This document shows, piece by piece, positions 36,897 through 45,878 of a stretch of DNA of 64,000 nt. The DNA comes from Sphingobium sp. 15-1. Its GTDB lineage: Bacteria; Pseudomonadota; Alphaproteobacteria; Sphingomonadales; Sphingomonadaceae. Where the stretch lies: positions 1,860,001 to 1,924,000 of the forward strand of contig NZ_JABXJG010000001.1 of the NCBI RefSeq assembly GCF_013375535.1. Direction: 5' to 3'. The first letter of the stretch is position 1. Every line of letters begins with the position of its first letter. The position numbers and the translations under genes were made by a program. The notes under the pieces are model-generated. The model made no database searches. It was not told the origin of the DNA and was given only the letters and a program-made list of their open reading frames with translations.

Positions 36897-38425
36897 CGTA
36901 GACCCTTCCTCTCAGGAGTTAGGGCCTCCGGCAATCCCGGGGCGGTTCAGTGTCTGATAGTCGGAAAAAGCCTCAAGAAGTGCCACTAAGCAGTCGCGAA
37001 CCATTTTTGGAGGTGTTACCTTTTCAAATAGCTCCCGAACGTAAACTGGATGACGCGCCGAATATCTCTTGTCGTTGGATACGACGACGCCTTCCGTTTC
37101 CCTTGTCATCGCGTTCACGTCTTGCGCTATGCCAAGGCTTATCAAGGAAGAGCCGACTATCTGGGCGCTAAGAGATGAACGGTGCGTACTTGCTAGTCCG
37201 ACTAAAATCAAAAACTGCTGATGTTCTACGCTACCTAAATGAGAAAAATCGTTCTTGATAATTTCGATGAATCCTAATCCGGTTGTCGCCTCAAGCATAC
37301 CGATTAGGAGCTGCCGATCCGCTTTTTGAAAGAGTTCTGCTTGACGCTGGGCACTGGTCATTGCCTCAAGGCGAGTCCACGGTCCGAACGTTTTAAGCTT
37401 GTCTAAGATCGCTTTAACGTCAGGCTTCGTAACACGTCCAATTGTTTGAACTGTTGGCGTGACAGAATCTAATGTAGCCTTCACCCGCCGGCTCCAGATA
37501 TTCTGGCGCTCGGAGAATACAATGCAGATATTTCTTGTACTTGCGCTCGCAAGCGCCTCATAAACTTCGCGCGCCATCGGATCGATTTTATCTATAAATA
37601 GATAAAATCCACCTGTGTTTATCTGTTCGAGAGAAATTATGACATTCTTTATGTCAGAAACTGAATCCCTCAGAAAATATACAGGGAGCCGCGTCGTGCG
37701 ACTTATGTATAGCGCTGTCGTCATTAGAGCCGTGGTCTTACCAGATCCAGCAGGCCCTACGAGGGCAATACAGGTTTTCCCGTTATGATTGTCCAACACA
37801 GCGCTGGAAAATGAATCGAACGATTCTAGCGACGCAGGAACCTCATCGACAATATCGCTCCACGACGGTTTGTATCCCTTGTAAAACTCTCTTATTGTGC
37901 CGGTAGAGGCCTTTTTGGACAGCGGAATAGTCGTTGGACCCACGACGGTGACGCTATTTAGCGCCCGCTTCTGTGCATCCGATAGCTTATCGCTGATATT
38001 GCGAAGCTCAGGCCGCCTCGCTGTCGCGAGTTCCCATGTAGTCGGCGGCTTTGGGATTTCAGTTTCTAGCCATGTAGCAAAATCAGCTAAGGTTCCTGGG
38101 ACGTGCTGGAGGTTGAGGCTATCAAGGTGATAAGCCTCAATTTGCGTAGCCGATGGGGTAATGACATACCCGCGGATCGGAGATCGCTTTACGGTCGATC
38201 GCATTTCCGAAATCGCGTGCTGAAACAAAGGCTCATTAAGACTGCTGCCGATAAAAACAAAAACGAAGTCGCTATAATTTTGGCCAAGCTCCCGATACCA
38301 AATCGGCAACCGTGAAGATCCATCTCCGTATTCTTGGGGAGAAAATATGAAGCCGTCTTCTGGCCTATCGGCACTCCCATTAAGTTTTACTAATTGTACT
38401 CGATTGAATACCGGGTCCATACTCT

Positions 38426-39532
38426 CTAGTGGATTGATTCCAACGTTTGGAACCCTCGGTTTCGGGCTGCGATGATGTCGTCGGGATTGGCTTTCCAGAT
38501 GAAGGGTTTGGGGTTTGCGGCGTTGTATTCGCGGATGAAGCGATTGATGGCGGCCTGGAGATCGACGAGGGAATGGAAGACCCCGTGTTTGAGCCGGCGT
38601 CGGGTCAGCTTGGCGAAGAAGCCCTCGACGGCATTGAGCCATGAGCTGGAGGTTGGCGTGAAATGGAAGGTCCAGCGCGGATGGCGGGCGAGCCATTGCT
38701 GGACCTTGTCCTTTTTGTGTGTCGCATAGTTGTCGAGGATCACGTGGATCGCTTTGTCCGCCGGCACTTCGCGCTCGATACGGTTGAGGAAACGGATGAA
38801 CTCCTGATGACGATGGCGCTGCATGTTCTGCCCGATGACCGTTCCGTCCAGCACATTGAGAGCGGCAAACAGCGTGGTCGTGCCGTGCCGCTTGTAATCA
38901 TGGGTCATGGTGCCTGCGCGGCCCTTCTTCATCGGCAGGCCGGGCTGGGTGCGGTCGAGCGCCTGGATTTGCGACTTCTCATCGACGGACAGCACCACCG
39001 CATGAGCCGGCGGATCGACATAGAGGCCGACGATTTCGGTGAGCTTCTCGGCAAACGCCGGGTCGTTCGACAGTTTGAAGCTGCGCCAGCGGTGCGGGCT
39101 GAGACCGTGCGCCTTCCAGATCGCCTGCACCGTCGAGGCGGCAACGCCAGCCACCTTCGCCATGGCGCGCAACGTCCAGTGGGTCGCCTCGTGCGGGGGC
39201 GGCTCATGCGTCAGGCGGACGATCTCGGCGACATGCGTGGGCGGGATCGGCGCCTTGCCGGGCGGACGGGATTTATCGCGAAGCAGACCCTCGACGCCTT
39301 CGTTCATGAAGCGTTCCTGCCATCGCCAGACGCAGGTCTTGGACTTGCCCGTCGCGGCCATGATCGCCGAGGTACCCAGACCATCGCCGCTCAGCAGCAC
39401 AATACGGGCCCGCCAAACGTGCTTCTGCGGGCTCTGCGGGGCCGCTGTAATGTCGCACAATCGCTGACGGTCGGCGGCGGACAGGGTGAAAGTGATGCCA
39501 TCGCGCATCCTCTCAGACTCGCACGCCAGCAA
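38426..39532 (-). CDS. IS630-family transposase
   Basis: About 360 residues counting from the family-typical start MRDGITFTLSAADRQ. An HTH (GTSAIMAATGKSKTCVWRWQERF) precedes a DDE domain: Asp in VLSVDEKSQIQALD, Asp in HVILDNYATHKK and Glu in WLNAVEGFFAKL. Its stop codon lies in the IS end. The 8 residues before the family start are probably not translated. Confidence 0.95.
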   Translation of the reverse strand: MLACESERMRDGITFTLSAADRQRLCDITAAPQSPQKHVWRARIVLLSGDGLGTSAIMAATGKSKTCVWRWQERFMNEGVEGLLRDKSRPPGKAPIPPTHVAEIVRLTHEPPPHEATHWTLRAMAKVAGVAASTVQAIWKAHGLSPHRWRSFKLSNDPAFAEKLTEIVGLYVDPPAHAVVLSVDEKSQIQALDRTQPGLPMKKGRAGTMTHDYKRHGTTTLFAALNVLDGTVIGQNMQRHRHQEFIRFLNRIEREVPADKAIHVILDNYATHKKDKVQQWLARHPRWTFHFTPTSSSWLNAVEGFFAKLTRRRLKHGVFHSLVDLQAAINRFIREYNAANPKPFIWKANPDDIIAARNRGFQTLESIH

Positions 39533-39578
39533 GCCGATGGGAATCCCCCATCGGACTCTTTTGTTCCGGTCAATCCAC
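38429..39578. mobile_element. IS630-family element inside the SIR2 gene
   Basis: About 1150 bp flanked by TA at 38427-38428 and 39579-39580, the target duplication expected for IS630/mariner elements. The ends share GTGGATTGA as an inverted repeat. It contains one transposase gene. Because excision restores the SIR2 frame, the insertion appears recent. Confidence 0.9.
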
Positions 39579-40008
39579 TAGAGGTGAATTGCGTGCAAAA
39601 ACGCGCAATTTCTGCGTCTTGGACAAGCCCAATGCGACTTCCATACAGTCGTCAATGTTCAGGGTGTAGATGCGCGGCCAAGGATAAGTCGCAATTTTCT
39701 TGAGATCGGAAGATGGCCTCGTCGATGTGAGCCGATCTCTCAAAAATTCGTGTAGCTTTGCAGAATCTTTAGCATTGATGGCGGAATAGACAGAGCCAAG
39801 AGGTTCGTTGTTATAATTCCATTTCTTTAGAGCAGCGAGTTCGGCAGCGAGGGCAGGCCCCATCGGCAGATCATCGAAATTGGCATCTTTGGATTTGTAG
39901 GACGCCCCTGCTCCAAGAAGTAGAACGAGCCGTCCTTCTAGGTATGCCGTCTTGATATCCGGTAACACGGTGTATGGCCTCGATCTATAGACCGGGCATG
40001 AAAATATA

Positions 40009-41094
40009 TTGATTTCGAGTTGGTTGATGGGTATGATTGACCATGGAAACAGACGCCCGGAAATTGAGCGCATCAGCGCTTCACGAGCTTCGCCGGCAGG
40101 TGATCCGCCTTCACAAGTCGGGCCACAAGGTGATGCGGATTGTCGAGCTGACGGGCCTTTCGTGGCCGGCAGTTCGCAAAGCGATCGACAACTATGAAGC
40201 GGAAGGCAGCAAGGGTCTTAAGCCCAAGGAGCGTGGCCGGTCCCAAGGTGACGGACGGAGCCTGAGTCCAGAGCAGGAGTTGCACATTCGCCGGCTGATC
40301 AGCGAAAAGCGTCCCGAACAACTGAAGATGGAATTTGCGCTGTGGACCCGCGGCGCGGTGATGGAATTGATCGCGCGGGAATGTGGCATTCCCCTGAAAA
40401 TCCGAGCGGTTGGGAATTATCTCAAGCGGTGGGGGTTCACACCGCAAAAGCCGATCCGTCGCGCCTATGAGCAAAACCCTCAGGCCGTGAGGGCCTGGCT
40501 GGAGACGAGTTATCCTGCGATCGAAAAGCGGGCAAAGGCCGAGGACGGCGAAATCCACTGGGGGGACGAGACCGCAGTCGTCAACACGGACGTGCGCGGT
40601 CGATCTTATGCTCCAAAGGGAGAAACTCCAGTGGCCTACGCGCCTGGGAGCCGTGCCAAGTTGTCGATGATCTCAACGGTCACCAATCAGGGCAAGACGC
40701 GCTGGATGATCATCGAGGACAACTTTGGCGCCGAACGGCTGATCGAGTTTCTCGAAGCCCTGATCAAGGACGCTGATCGCAAGATATTCCTGATCCTCGA
40801 CAATCTTCGGGCCCACCACTCAAAACTGGTCAAAGCATGGCTCGAAACGCGCAAGGACAAAATCGAGATCTTCTATCTCCCCAGCTACTCGCCCGAATTG
40901 AACCCGGACGAGCGGCTCAATGCCAGCCTGAAGCATGCCATCAGCACCACCGTGCCGGAGAAAACCAAGGCCAAACTCAAAGCCGCGGCCCAAAACCACA
41001 TGACTGGCCTCGCAAATTCTCCAGAAAAAGTCCGCGCTTTCTTCAGAGACCCCCGTTGCAAATATGCAGCCTAACTATCAACGTGCCGGATCAA
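40009..41094. mobile_element. Second IS630-family element upstream of the SIR2 gene
   Basis: 1086 bp bounded by TA at 40007-40008 and 41095-41096. The ends are imperfect inverted repeats (TTGAT...GTTGAT on both sides). It sits about 40 bases upstream of the SIR2 start, in what was probably that gene's promoter. Confidence 0.85.
40037..41074 (+). CDS. IS630-family transposase
   Basis: 345 residues. N-terminal HTH (MRIVELTGLSWPAVRKAIDNYE) and a DDE domain with Asp in HWGDETAVVNTD, Asp in FLILDNLRAHHSK and Glu in SPELNPDERLNA. It is unlike the other IS630 transposase in the window in sequence, so the two insertions are independent. Start ATG 40037 or 40043 are close alternatives. Confidence 0.95.
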   Translation: MTMETDARKLSASALHELRRQVIRLHKSGHKVMRIVELTGLSWPAVRKAIDNYEAEGSKGLKPKERGRSQGDGRSLSPEQELHIRRLISEKRPEQLKMEFALWTRGAVMELIARECGIPLKIRAVGNYLKRWGFTPQKPIRRAYEQNPQAVRAWLETSYPAIEKRAKAEDGEIHWGDETAVVNTDVRGRSYAPKGETPVAYAPGSRAKLSMISTVTNQGKTRWMIIEDNFGAERLIEFLEALIKDADRKIFLILDNLRAHHSKLVKAWLETRKDKIEIFYLPSYSPELNPDERLNASLKHAISTTVPEKTKAKLKAAAQNHMTGLANSPEKVRAFFRDPRCKYAA

Positions 41095-41198
41095 TAATTT
41101 GCAACAATGAGACGCTTTTACATAGCTATCCTGTCTAGGAAAGAGCGCGATTGCCTGTATGTCGAACGGCGCCGCCAACGCCGGCGCCGAAACTGAAG

Positions 41199-41276
41199 AT
41201 GCGTGTGATCAAGCTGGACGAGGACGAGGGGACGTTTGTGCTTGAGCGGATCGACAAGCCCGCCAACGCCAGCTAA
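41199..41276 (+). pseudogene. 3' remnant of an unknown gene
   Basis: A frame ending at TAA 41274-41276 reads KMRVIKLDEDEGTFVLERIDK with good coding character. Upstream it becomes low-complexity (PPTPAPK) and loses any clear start before the IS630 edge. It is probably a truncated gene end. Confidence 0.35.
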
Positions 41277-41337
41277 CGGACTTCGACGAAAGCCGCGTAA
41301 TCCCTACCTAGGTGGACCGTCAGAGGAGGCTGGGTTG

Positions 41338-42153
41338 ATGGGCGACTATCGGGACGACGCACGAAAGCAGCTGAAGCGCGCGCAGGCCGAGCTAGCCAGC
41401 GGCGACGACCAGCGCCTGAAATATGCCGCGCTAGAACTGCGCGAGGCGATGGAGTCGGTGACCTACGATCGCGCCGAGGCCTACAAGGACGACTTCCCAC
41501 CTGAGCAGTATGAGGCTTGGCAACCGCGCCGCGTGATGGGCCTACTGCTCGAAATCGATCCCAATGCCGACAAGGATAGCACGATCGCGTTTGGCGAGGA
41601 GCCAAGCCTCGGCGTGAAGCCCGCCGTCATGCACACTCTGGGCACCGAGAAGGTGCTCAACATGAAAATGCTGAAGAAGCACTACGACGCGTTGGGCAGC
41701 TACCTTCACGTCCCGACGCTCAAGCAGATGGCGGTGTCAGACAAGATTGACTTCGCCGCAATGCGCCAACGGTGTGAGATCATCGCCGCCTTCATCACGG
41801 ACGTCTTGGGATCGCCGGTATTCAACTCGACCTTCGGCAACTTCGCGACCATCGACTGCATGAAATGCGGCAAGCCGATCAAGCGCCGGTGGCCGGAGGG
41901 CAAGGAGCAGATCGAGGCGAAGTGCTTCGAATGTGGCGCCGGCTACCTCGTAAAGGACATCGGCAACGCGCAGTGCGAATGGAAGCCGGACGTGGTCGAG
42001 CTGGCATGCGCGAACAAGGAATGCGGCACGAAGATCAACCCGTTCCGGCATGAGGTCGAGCTCGGCGTCGGTTGGGATTGCGAGGACTGCGGCGGTCGGA
42101 ACGTCATGCGCCTGGGTGTCGCGCACATCCCCAAGGCAGAAGACGGCTTCTGA
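41338..42153 (+). CDS. Zinc-ribbon protein, unknown function
   Basis: 271 residues. The first 180 are helical. The last 90 hold two paired zinc-binding clusters: CMKCGKPIKR with AKCFECGAG, and CANKECGTK with CEDCGGRN. ATG 41338 has AGGAGG nine bases upstream. The family is unknown to me; the clusters suggest nucleic-acid binding or protein assembly. It is the first intact gene of the mobilisation region. Confidence 0.75.
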   Translation: MGDYRDDARKQLKRAQAELASGDDQRLKYAALELREAMESVTYDRAEAYKDDFPPEQYEAWQPRRVMGLLLEIDPNADKDSTIAFGEEPSLGVKPAVMHTLGTEKVLNMKMLKKHYDALGSYLHVPTLKQMAVSDKIDFAAMRQRCEIIAAFITDVLGSPVFNSTFGNFATIDCMKCGKPIKRRWPEGKEQIEAKCFECGAGYLVKDIGNAQCEWKPDVVELACANKECGTKINPFRHEVELGVGWDCEDCGGRNVMRLGVAHIPKAEDGF

Positions 42154-42626
42154 CTTGTTCCAGGAAGCCGTGATGACCGAACATCGCGGCCATGCGCTGC
42201 GCGATCGGCACCGGCGTCGAGAACAGCCCTCAGAAACGGCTGCAAAGTCCCAGTCCCTGTCATCATGGCCAAAGCGCAACGTCTGCTCCGGAGCGCCGAA
42301 AAATCTCATTTGAATGGCGTGAAATGGCGCAGGGCAGTCGACAAACCGTCACTGGGGAATCGTCTTCTTCCTCAGTCTGCGCACACGAAGGCAGTCTATC
42401 TGATACCCCATGCCCCTCATTATCTGGTTCGCTGAGTCAGGTTGGCTGGAACCAGCAACACGTTCGATTTTTGGCTACAGCAAAGATTTTCGGACGACGC
42501 CATCCATTTTCGTATATGCGCGTCATCGGCAGTTTCCCAAGGCTTTCCCATTGCTGGACGACGCACAGGCGAACGTGTGCAACCTGAAACGTCTCTCGCC
42601 GCGAATCGGCAAACACGGAGACGCAC
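42154..42626. other. Gene-poor stretch of 473 bases
   Basis: No convincing coding frame, tRNA or long repeat is visible. Composition is uneven and may include decayed gene pieces. The promoter of the downstream HTH gene is probably at its right end. Confidence 0.5.
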
Positions 42627-42800
42627 ATGGAACCTCTCGCCATTTCCATCAATGATACCTGCAAGGCGCTCGGCGTCGGGCGTTCATCGGTTTACGTCCT
42701 GATCAAATCTGGTGGCCTGGACGCGATCAAGATCGGCAGGCGAACCTTGCTGACCACCGAGTCTATCCGGCGCTTGGCGCTATCACGATCCATCGCCTGA
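42627..42800 (+). CDS. 57-residue HTH protein (AlpA/excisionase-like)
   Basis: The sequence is almost entirely one MerR-like HTH: ISINDTCKALGVGRSSVYVLIKSGGL and AIKIGRRTLLTTESIRRL. ATG 42627 has GGAG six bases upstream. Such proteins direct excision or transcription of mobile elements. It precedes the mobilisation genes on the same strand. Confidence 0.8.
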   Translation: MEPLAISINDTCKALGVGRSSVYVLIKSGGLDAIKIGRRTLLTTESIRRLALSRSIA

Positions 42801-42912
42801 TTTTCAGGCGCTCGACCACCTAGCCTGATTGGTGGGGCGGGCCGCTCCGCGCCTGCGCTTCCCCTCAACCCCAATAAAAACACGCCATCGTGATTTCACG
42901 AAAGGATATCCC

Positions 42913-43467
42913 ATGCCCATTTTCGATCGCACCTTGGATCGGCTTGCCGATTTCATCTGGCAGGGCCGCAAGGTCACTCTGCGTTTCACCGTCGACTACC
43001 GCACGGCCTGCTTCACCTTGCCACTCATCAAGAAGCTGCTTGCCGACAGCGAGGACGGTGAGACCTATCGTTGCTCCATCACGCATTGGCATTTGAACGA
43101 GCGTCCGCCGCTCCATATTCACCGGGGCGAGGTTTCGACCGTGCGTATCGACGGCCCATTGCAGACGGCGGGCACGAGCTATTTGCCGCTTGGCGGATTG
43201 ATCGAGTCTCCCGGCGTGACCGCGCATCTCGATCCCGTCGAAGCCGATCGGCTCGACAGACGGGTGCAGGAAGCTGTCGAGCGGGCGATTCGTGACTGGA
43301 TCATCGAGCATGGCCTTTACGACCAGCCCCGCCCCCGCCGGGAGATCGACCGGCGCAAGGCTGACCGGGCGGCCCGCACAGTAATCGCCCGATGGGTGAC
43401 GGAGCAGTTCGGAGAGCCGGAACCGGCGTCCCCGTCCGATAGCCGGAAAGGGCCGGACCATGCCTGA
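42913..43467 (+). CDS. Mobile-element protein, unknown function
   Basis: 184 residues. It contains VTLRFTVDYRTACFTLPLIKKLLADSEDGETY in pieces and an RNA/DNA-like WHLNERPPLHIHRG. The C-terminus is strongly basic and helical (RPRREIDRRKADRAAR). ATG 42913 has AAAGGA six bases upstream. It lies directly upstream of the candidate oriT and of the coupling-protein operon, so a mobilisation-linked role is possible. Confidence 0.65.
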   Translation: MPIFDRTLDRLADFIWQGRKVTLRFTVDYRTACFTLPLIKKLLADSEDGETYRCSITHWHLNERPPLHIHRGEVSTVRIDGPLQTAGTSYLPLGGLIESPGVTAHLDPVEADRLDRRVQEAVERAIRDWIIEHGLYDQPRPRREIDRRKADRAARTVIARWVTEQFGEPEPASPSDSRKGPDHA

Positions 43468-43563
43468 GCCGGACGCCAATAGGATAGTGTTGTGGGGCTG
43501 CGATGCTACGCATCGAGCCAGCAATTCAGATACACACCTCACGCACGGGTGCATCCAGCTTTT

Positions 43564-43658
43564 CCGCCATTTTTCGGGACAGCGATCCGACAGCACCGTT
43601 TTCCGGCGCTCCGAAAATGGCGGATTTCCTCCACTTTCCGAGACAGCGGATCGCTGTC
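43564..43658. other. Candidate transfer origin (oriT)
   Basis: CCGCCATTTTTCGG (43564-43577) pairs with CCGAAAATGGCGG (43611-43623). GACAGCG-GAT-CGCTGTC (43642-43658) is a second inverted repeat, and GACAGCG also occurs at 43578-43584. The block lies just upstream of the relaxosome-like, coupling-protein and MobF genes, where an oriT is expected. The nick site is not identified. Confidence 0.45.
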
Positions 43659-43674
43659 GCGGTGGAGGCGGACG

Positions 43675-44046
43675 ATGAAGCTGGTCCGTCACACCCTCCG
43701 CCTGCCCGTGGCGCTCGACAAGACCCTTCGGACGCTGGCTGAACGGCAAGGCGTCAGCGCCTATGCGATGCTCCAGCGCAGCGTCAAAGCCGGGATCTCG
43801 ACACAAATGAACCCGCCAGCCCGCGACACTAGCAATAGTGAAATGGTCGCCGAACTGGCATCGGTCAGCACCCGTATGGTCGATGTTGAGCGGATGCTGG
43901 ACCGGGCGCTGTTCACCGCCTGCGCCGCCTATTGCTACGCCCGCAGTGCGGCGACAGGCGCGCGCAAGTCGGATGAAGTCATCACCGCCGAGATCAACGC
44001 TGCCTACGACCGCCAGCGCCGTCTCTCGCAGGAGAAGCGACCATGA
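43675..44046 (+). CDS. TrwA-like relaxosome accessory protein (putative)
   Basis: 123 residues. The N-terminus has ribbon-helix-helix character (HTLRLPVALDKTLRTLAERQGVSAYAMLQRSVKAG). ATG 43675 has GGAGG six bases upstream. It overlaps the coupling-protein gene by ATGA. Such proteins bind oriT and recruit the relaxase; the assignment rests on position and on the small RHH-like N-terminus. Confidence 0.6.
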   Translation: MKLVRHTLRLPVALDKTLRTLAERQGVSAYAMLQRSVKAGISTQMNPPARDTSNSEMVAELASVSTRMVDVERMLDRALFTACAAYCYARSAATGARKSDEVITAEINAAYDRQRRLSQEKRP

Positions 44047-45878
44047 CGCAACCCCATGACCGCCGCATCCACGCAGACGCCTTGCGGCGGCAATATCGCG
44101 GTAACCAGTGGTCCCGCTTCAAGCGGCAGGCCGGTATGATGCTGTCATCCGTTGCCTTGGGCGCAGTCGCCGCACCTTATGCGACGCTGAATCAGGACAG
44201 GCTGGATGCCCTTACCGCCTGGTCCGTGGCGAGGGCGAAGCTGTGGCTGGCTTCGGGCACGTTCGCCGATGCCGAGGTCAGCGTCCGCATTGGCGGCCAG
44301 ACCTATCCCGGCCGGTCCGCCCGCGCCGTGATCGCGCATCCCTATTGCCGACAGTCAGTTGAGATGGCCTATGCTGATGCCAAGCGCGGGGGCGGACTCG
44401 GCTTCGCCGCTTGGCTGTCCTGCCTGTTTCTGTTTCGCGGAGCCGTCCGGCGGCGGCATGAACGCGCCTTGCGGGATCGCGTCATCGCCGGAACCCTGGT
44501 CACGACCGAGAAGCAGCTTGCCAAGATGACCGGCGCCGAAGCAAATTCCTGCGCGCTCGCCATCGGCACGGTGCCGATTCCGTCGCGGCTGGAAACCCGG
44601 CACTTGTCGATGATCGGCACGACCGGCTCAGGTAAGACCACGGCGCTGCGTCAGTTACTCGACGGCATCGAGGCGCGCGGCGAAGCCGCCTTGGTCTACG
44701 ACACCAGCGGCGAGTTCATCGCGCATTACTACCGTCCCGAACGCGGCGACGTGATCCTGAACCCGTTCGACGCCCGATGCGCCTTCTGGTCGCCCTTTGC
44801 CGAGATCGCCCATCCCGCCGACGCCGACCGCATCGCGCATCAGCTTATCACCGAGACGGGCCAGAGTGACCGCGACGTCTGGCTGGAAACCAGCCGCATC
44901 CTTGTCGCCAATATGATCCGCGCCTTGTGGCGAGAAGGCAAAGGCACCTTGCCGGACCTGTTGGACGCGCTTCAGGACCGGACGAAAGATGACCTCAAAA
45001 TCTGGCTGGCGGGCAGTTCGTCGGCGCGGACCTTCGCCGAGGATGCCGATCGGGCGACGGGCAGCGTGTTGTTTATGCTCGCCAAGGCCGCAAACCTGAT
45101 CCAGTTCCTCCGCGCAGATGGCAGCGGCGGCGAACCTTTTGCCTTCCGGAACTTCATTCACGGGCTGGATAAGCGCACCGGGGCGCGCCCGTGGATTTTC
45201 GTCCCCCGCAAGGAGGATTATTTCGAGGCGTCCAAGCCCTTGCTCGCCTGCTGGCTGGAATGTGCGGCGAGCGCCGTGCTGGGGCTGCCCCCCTCGCCCG
45301 ACCGGCGCATCTGGTTTGTGCTGGACGAGTTGGCCGATCTTCCCCGCGTCGATAATCTGGCGCGTCTGCTACCCGAAGGGCGCAAATTCGGGGCAGCTGT
45401 GGTCCTGACCTTTCAGGCGCTGGGCCAGATGCGGCATCGCTACGGGCCGCAGATCGCTGAATCCATGCTGGGCTGCTGCAATACCAAGCTGTTCCTGCAA
45501 ACCATCGACAGCGAAACCCGGCAATGGGCCAGCCAGACCATCGGCGAGTGCGAGGTCGAAATCCAGACCATGACCGACGCGCTGGCCGAAGGTGACGACG
45601 AGGCCCGCACCACCTTGGGGCGGATGCGTAAGATGCGGCCCGCCGTGTTGGAAAGCGAATTGCGCCTGCCCAAGTTCGAGGGGTATTTGCTGTTCCCTGA
45701 CGGCTTGCCGGTAGCACGGATCAGGCTCACCGCCGATCATGTCGCGCAACGCGGCCCTGCCCGCCAGCCCGGATTCGTCGCAGGCGATCCCGACACCACG
45801 CTTTGGAAGCAGGCGGGAGCCGTCGCGCCCGCGCCGCCTCCGACCCCGCCCTCATCCAGCAGCGAAGGACCGGTGTGA
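44043..45878 (+). CDS. VirD4/TrwB-type coupling protein
   Basis: 611 residues. The hydrophobic N-terminus contains at least one membrane segment (LGFAAWLSCLFLFRGAV). Walker A is MIGTTGSGKTTALRQ near residue 195 and Walker B is WFVLDELADLPRVDN. It belongs to the TrwB/TraD AAA family, which feeds relaxase-DNA into a type IV secretion system. It overlaps the previous gene by four bases and the relaxase gene by one (TGATG). Confidence 0.92.
   Translation: MTQPHDRRIHADALRRQYRGNQWSRFKRQAGMMLSSVALGAVAAPYATLNQDRLDALTAWSVARAKLWLASGTFADAEVSVRIGGQTYPGRSARAVIAHPYCRQSVEMAYADAKRGGGLGFAAWLSCLFLFRGAVRRRHERALRDRVIAGTLVTTEKQLAKMTGAEANSCALAIGTVPIPSRLETRHLSMIGTTGSGKTTALRQLLDGIEARGEAALVYDTSGEFIAHYYRPERGDVILNPFDARCAFWSPFAEIAHPADADRIAHQLITETGQSDRDVWLETSRILVANMIRALWREGKGTLPDLLDALQDRTKDDLKIWLAGSSSARTFAEDADRATGSVLFMLAKAANLIQFLRADGSGGEPFAFRNFIHGLDKRTGARPWIFVPRKEDYFEASKPLLACWLECAASAVLGLPPSPDRRIWFVLDELADLPRVDNLARLLPEGRKFGAAVVLTFQALGQMRHRYGPQIAESMLGCCNTKLFLQTIDSETRQWASQTIGECEVEIQTMTDALAEGDDEARTTLGRMRKMRPAVLESELRLPKFEGYLLFPDGLPVARIRLTADHVAQRGPARQPGFVAGDPDTTLWKQAGAVAPAPPPTPPSSSSEGPV

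Larger units (their letters stand above)
35629..36949. mobile_element. IS3-family insertion sequence (1321 bp)
   Basis: Terminal inverted repeats of 27 perfect bases begin TGAACCGCCCCGGGATTGCC at 35629 and end with the complement at 36949. It carries orfA and orfB on the minus strand. No target-site duplication is visible: left flank ends ATTC, right flank starts GTGTCT. Different genes are cut on its two sides, so a deletion accompanied or followed the insertion. Confidence 0.9.
36950..39968 (-). pseudogene. SIR2 / P-loop NTPase defence-type gene, split by IS630 and cut by IS3
   Basis: The gene reads leftwards from GTG 39968 to 39579, then resumes at 38428 to the IS3 edge at 36950. The first part has the SIR2 Rossmann motif LLLGAGAS and YTLNIDDCMEVA. 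The second has VKLNGSADRPEDGF (Asn where most SIR2 proteins have His), IGSSLNEPLF, then a P-loop VGPAGSGKTTALMTT and FYLFIDKIDP (Walker B). Removing the IS630 and one TA joins the two frames exactly. Its C-terminus is lost at the IS3 junction. SIR2-P-loop proteins are known anti-phage NAD-depleting effectors, and this copy is dead. Confidence 0.85.

Noticed and set aside
38430..38696. N-terminal extension of the second SIR2 fragment into the IS630
   Set aside because: The first 90 residues read back through the transposase gene out of frame and are Arg/Pro-rich. The real protein continues across the IS.
43460..43678. 72-codon frame between two mobilisation genes
   Set aside because: Both ends overlap neighbouring genes neatly (ATG...TGA and ATGA), yet codon use is poor and the region holds inverted repeats. 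I treat it as oriT-like DNA, not as a listed gene.
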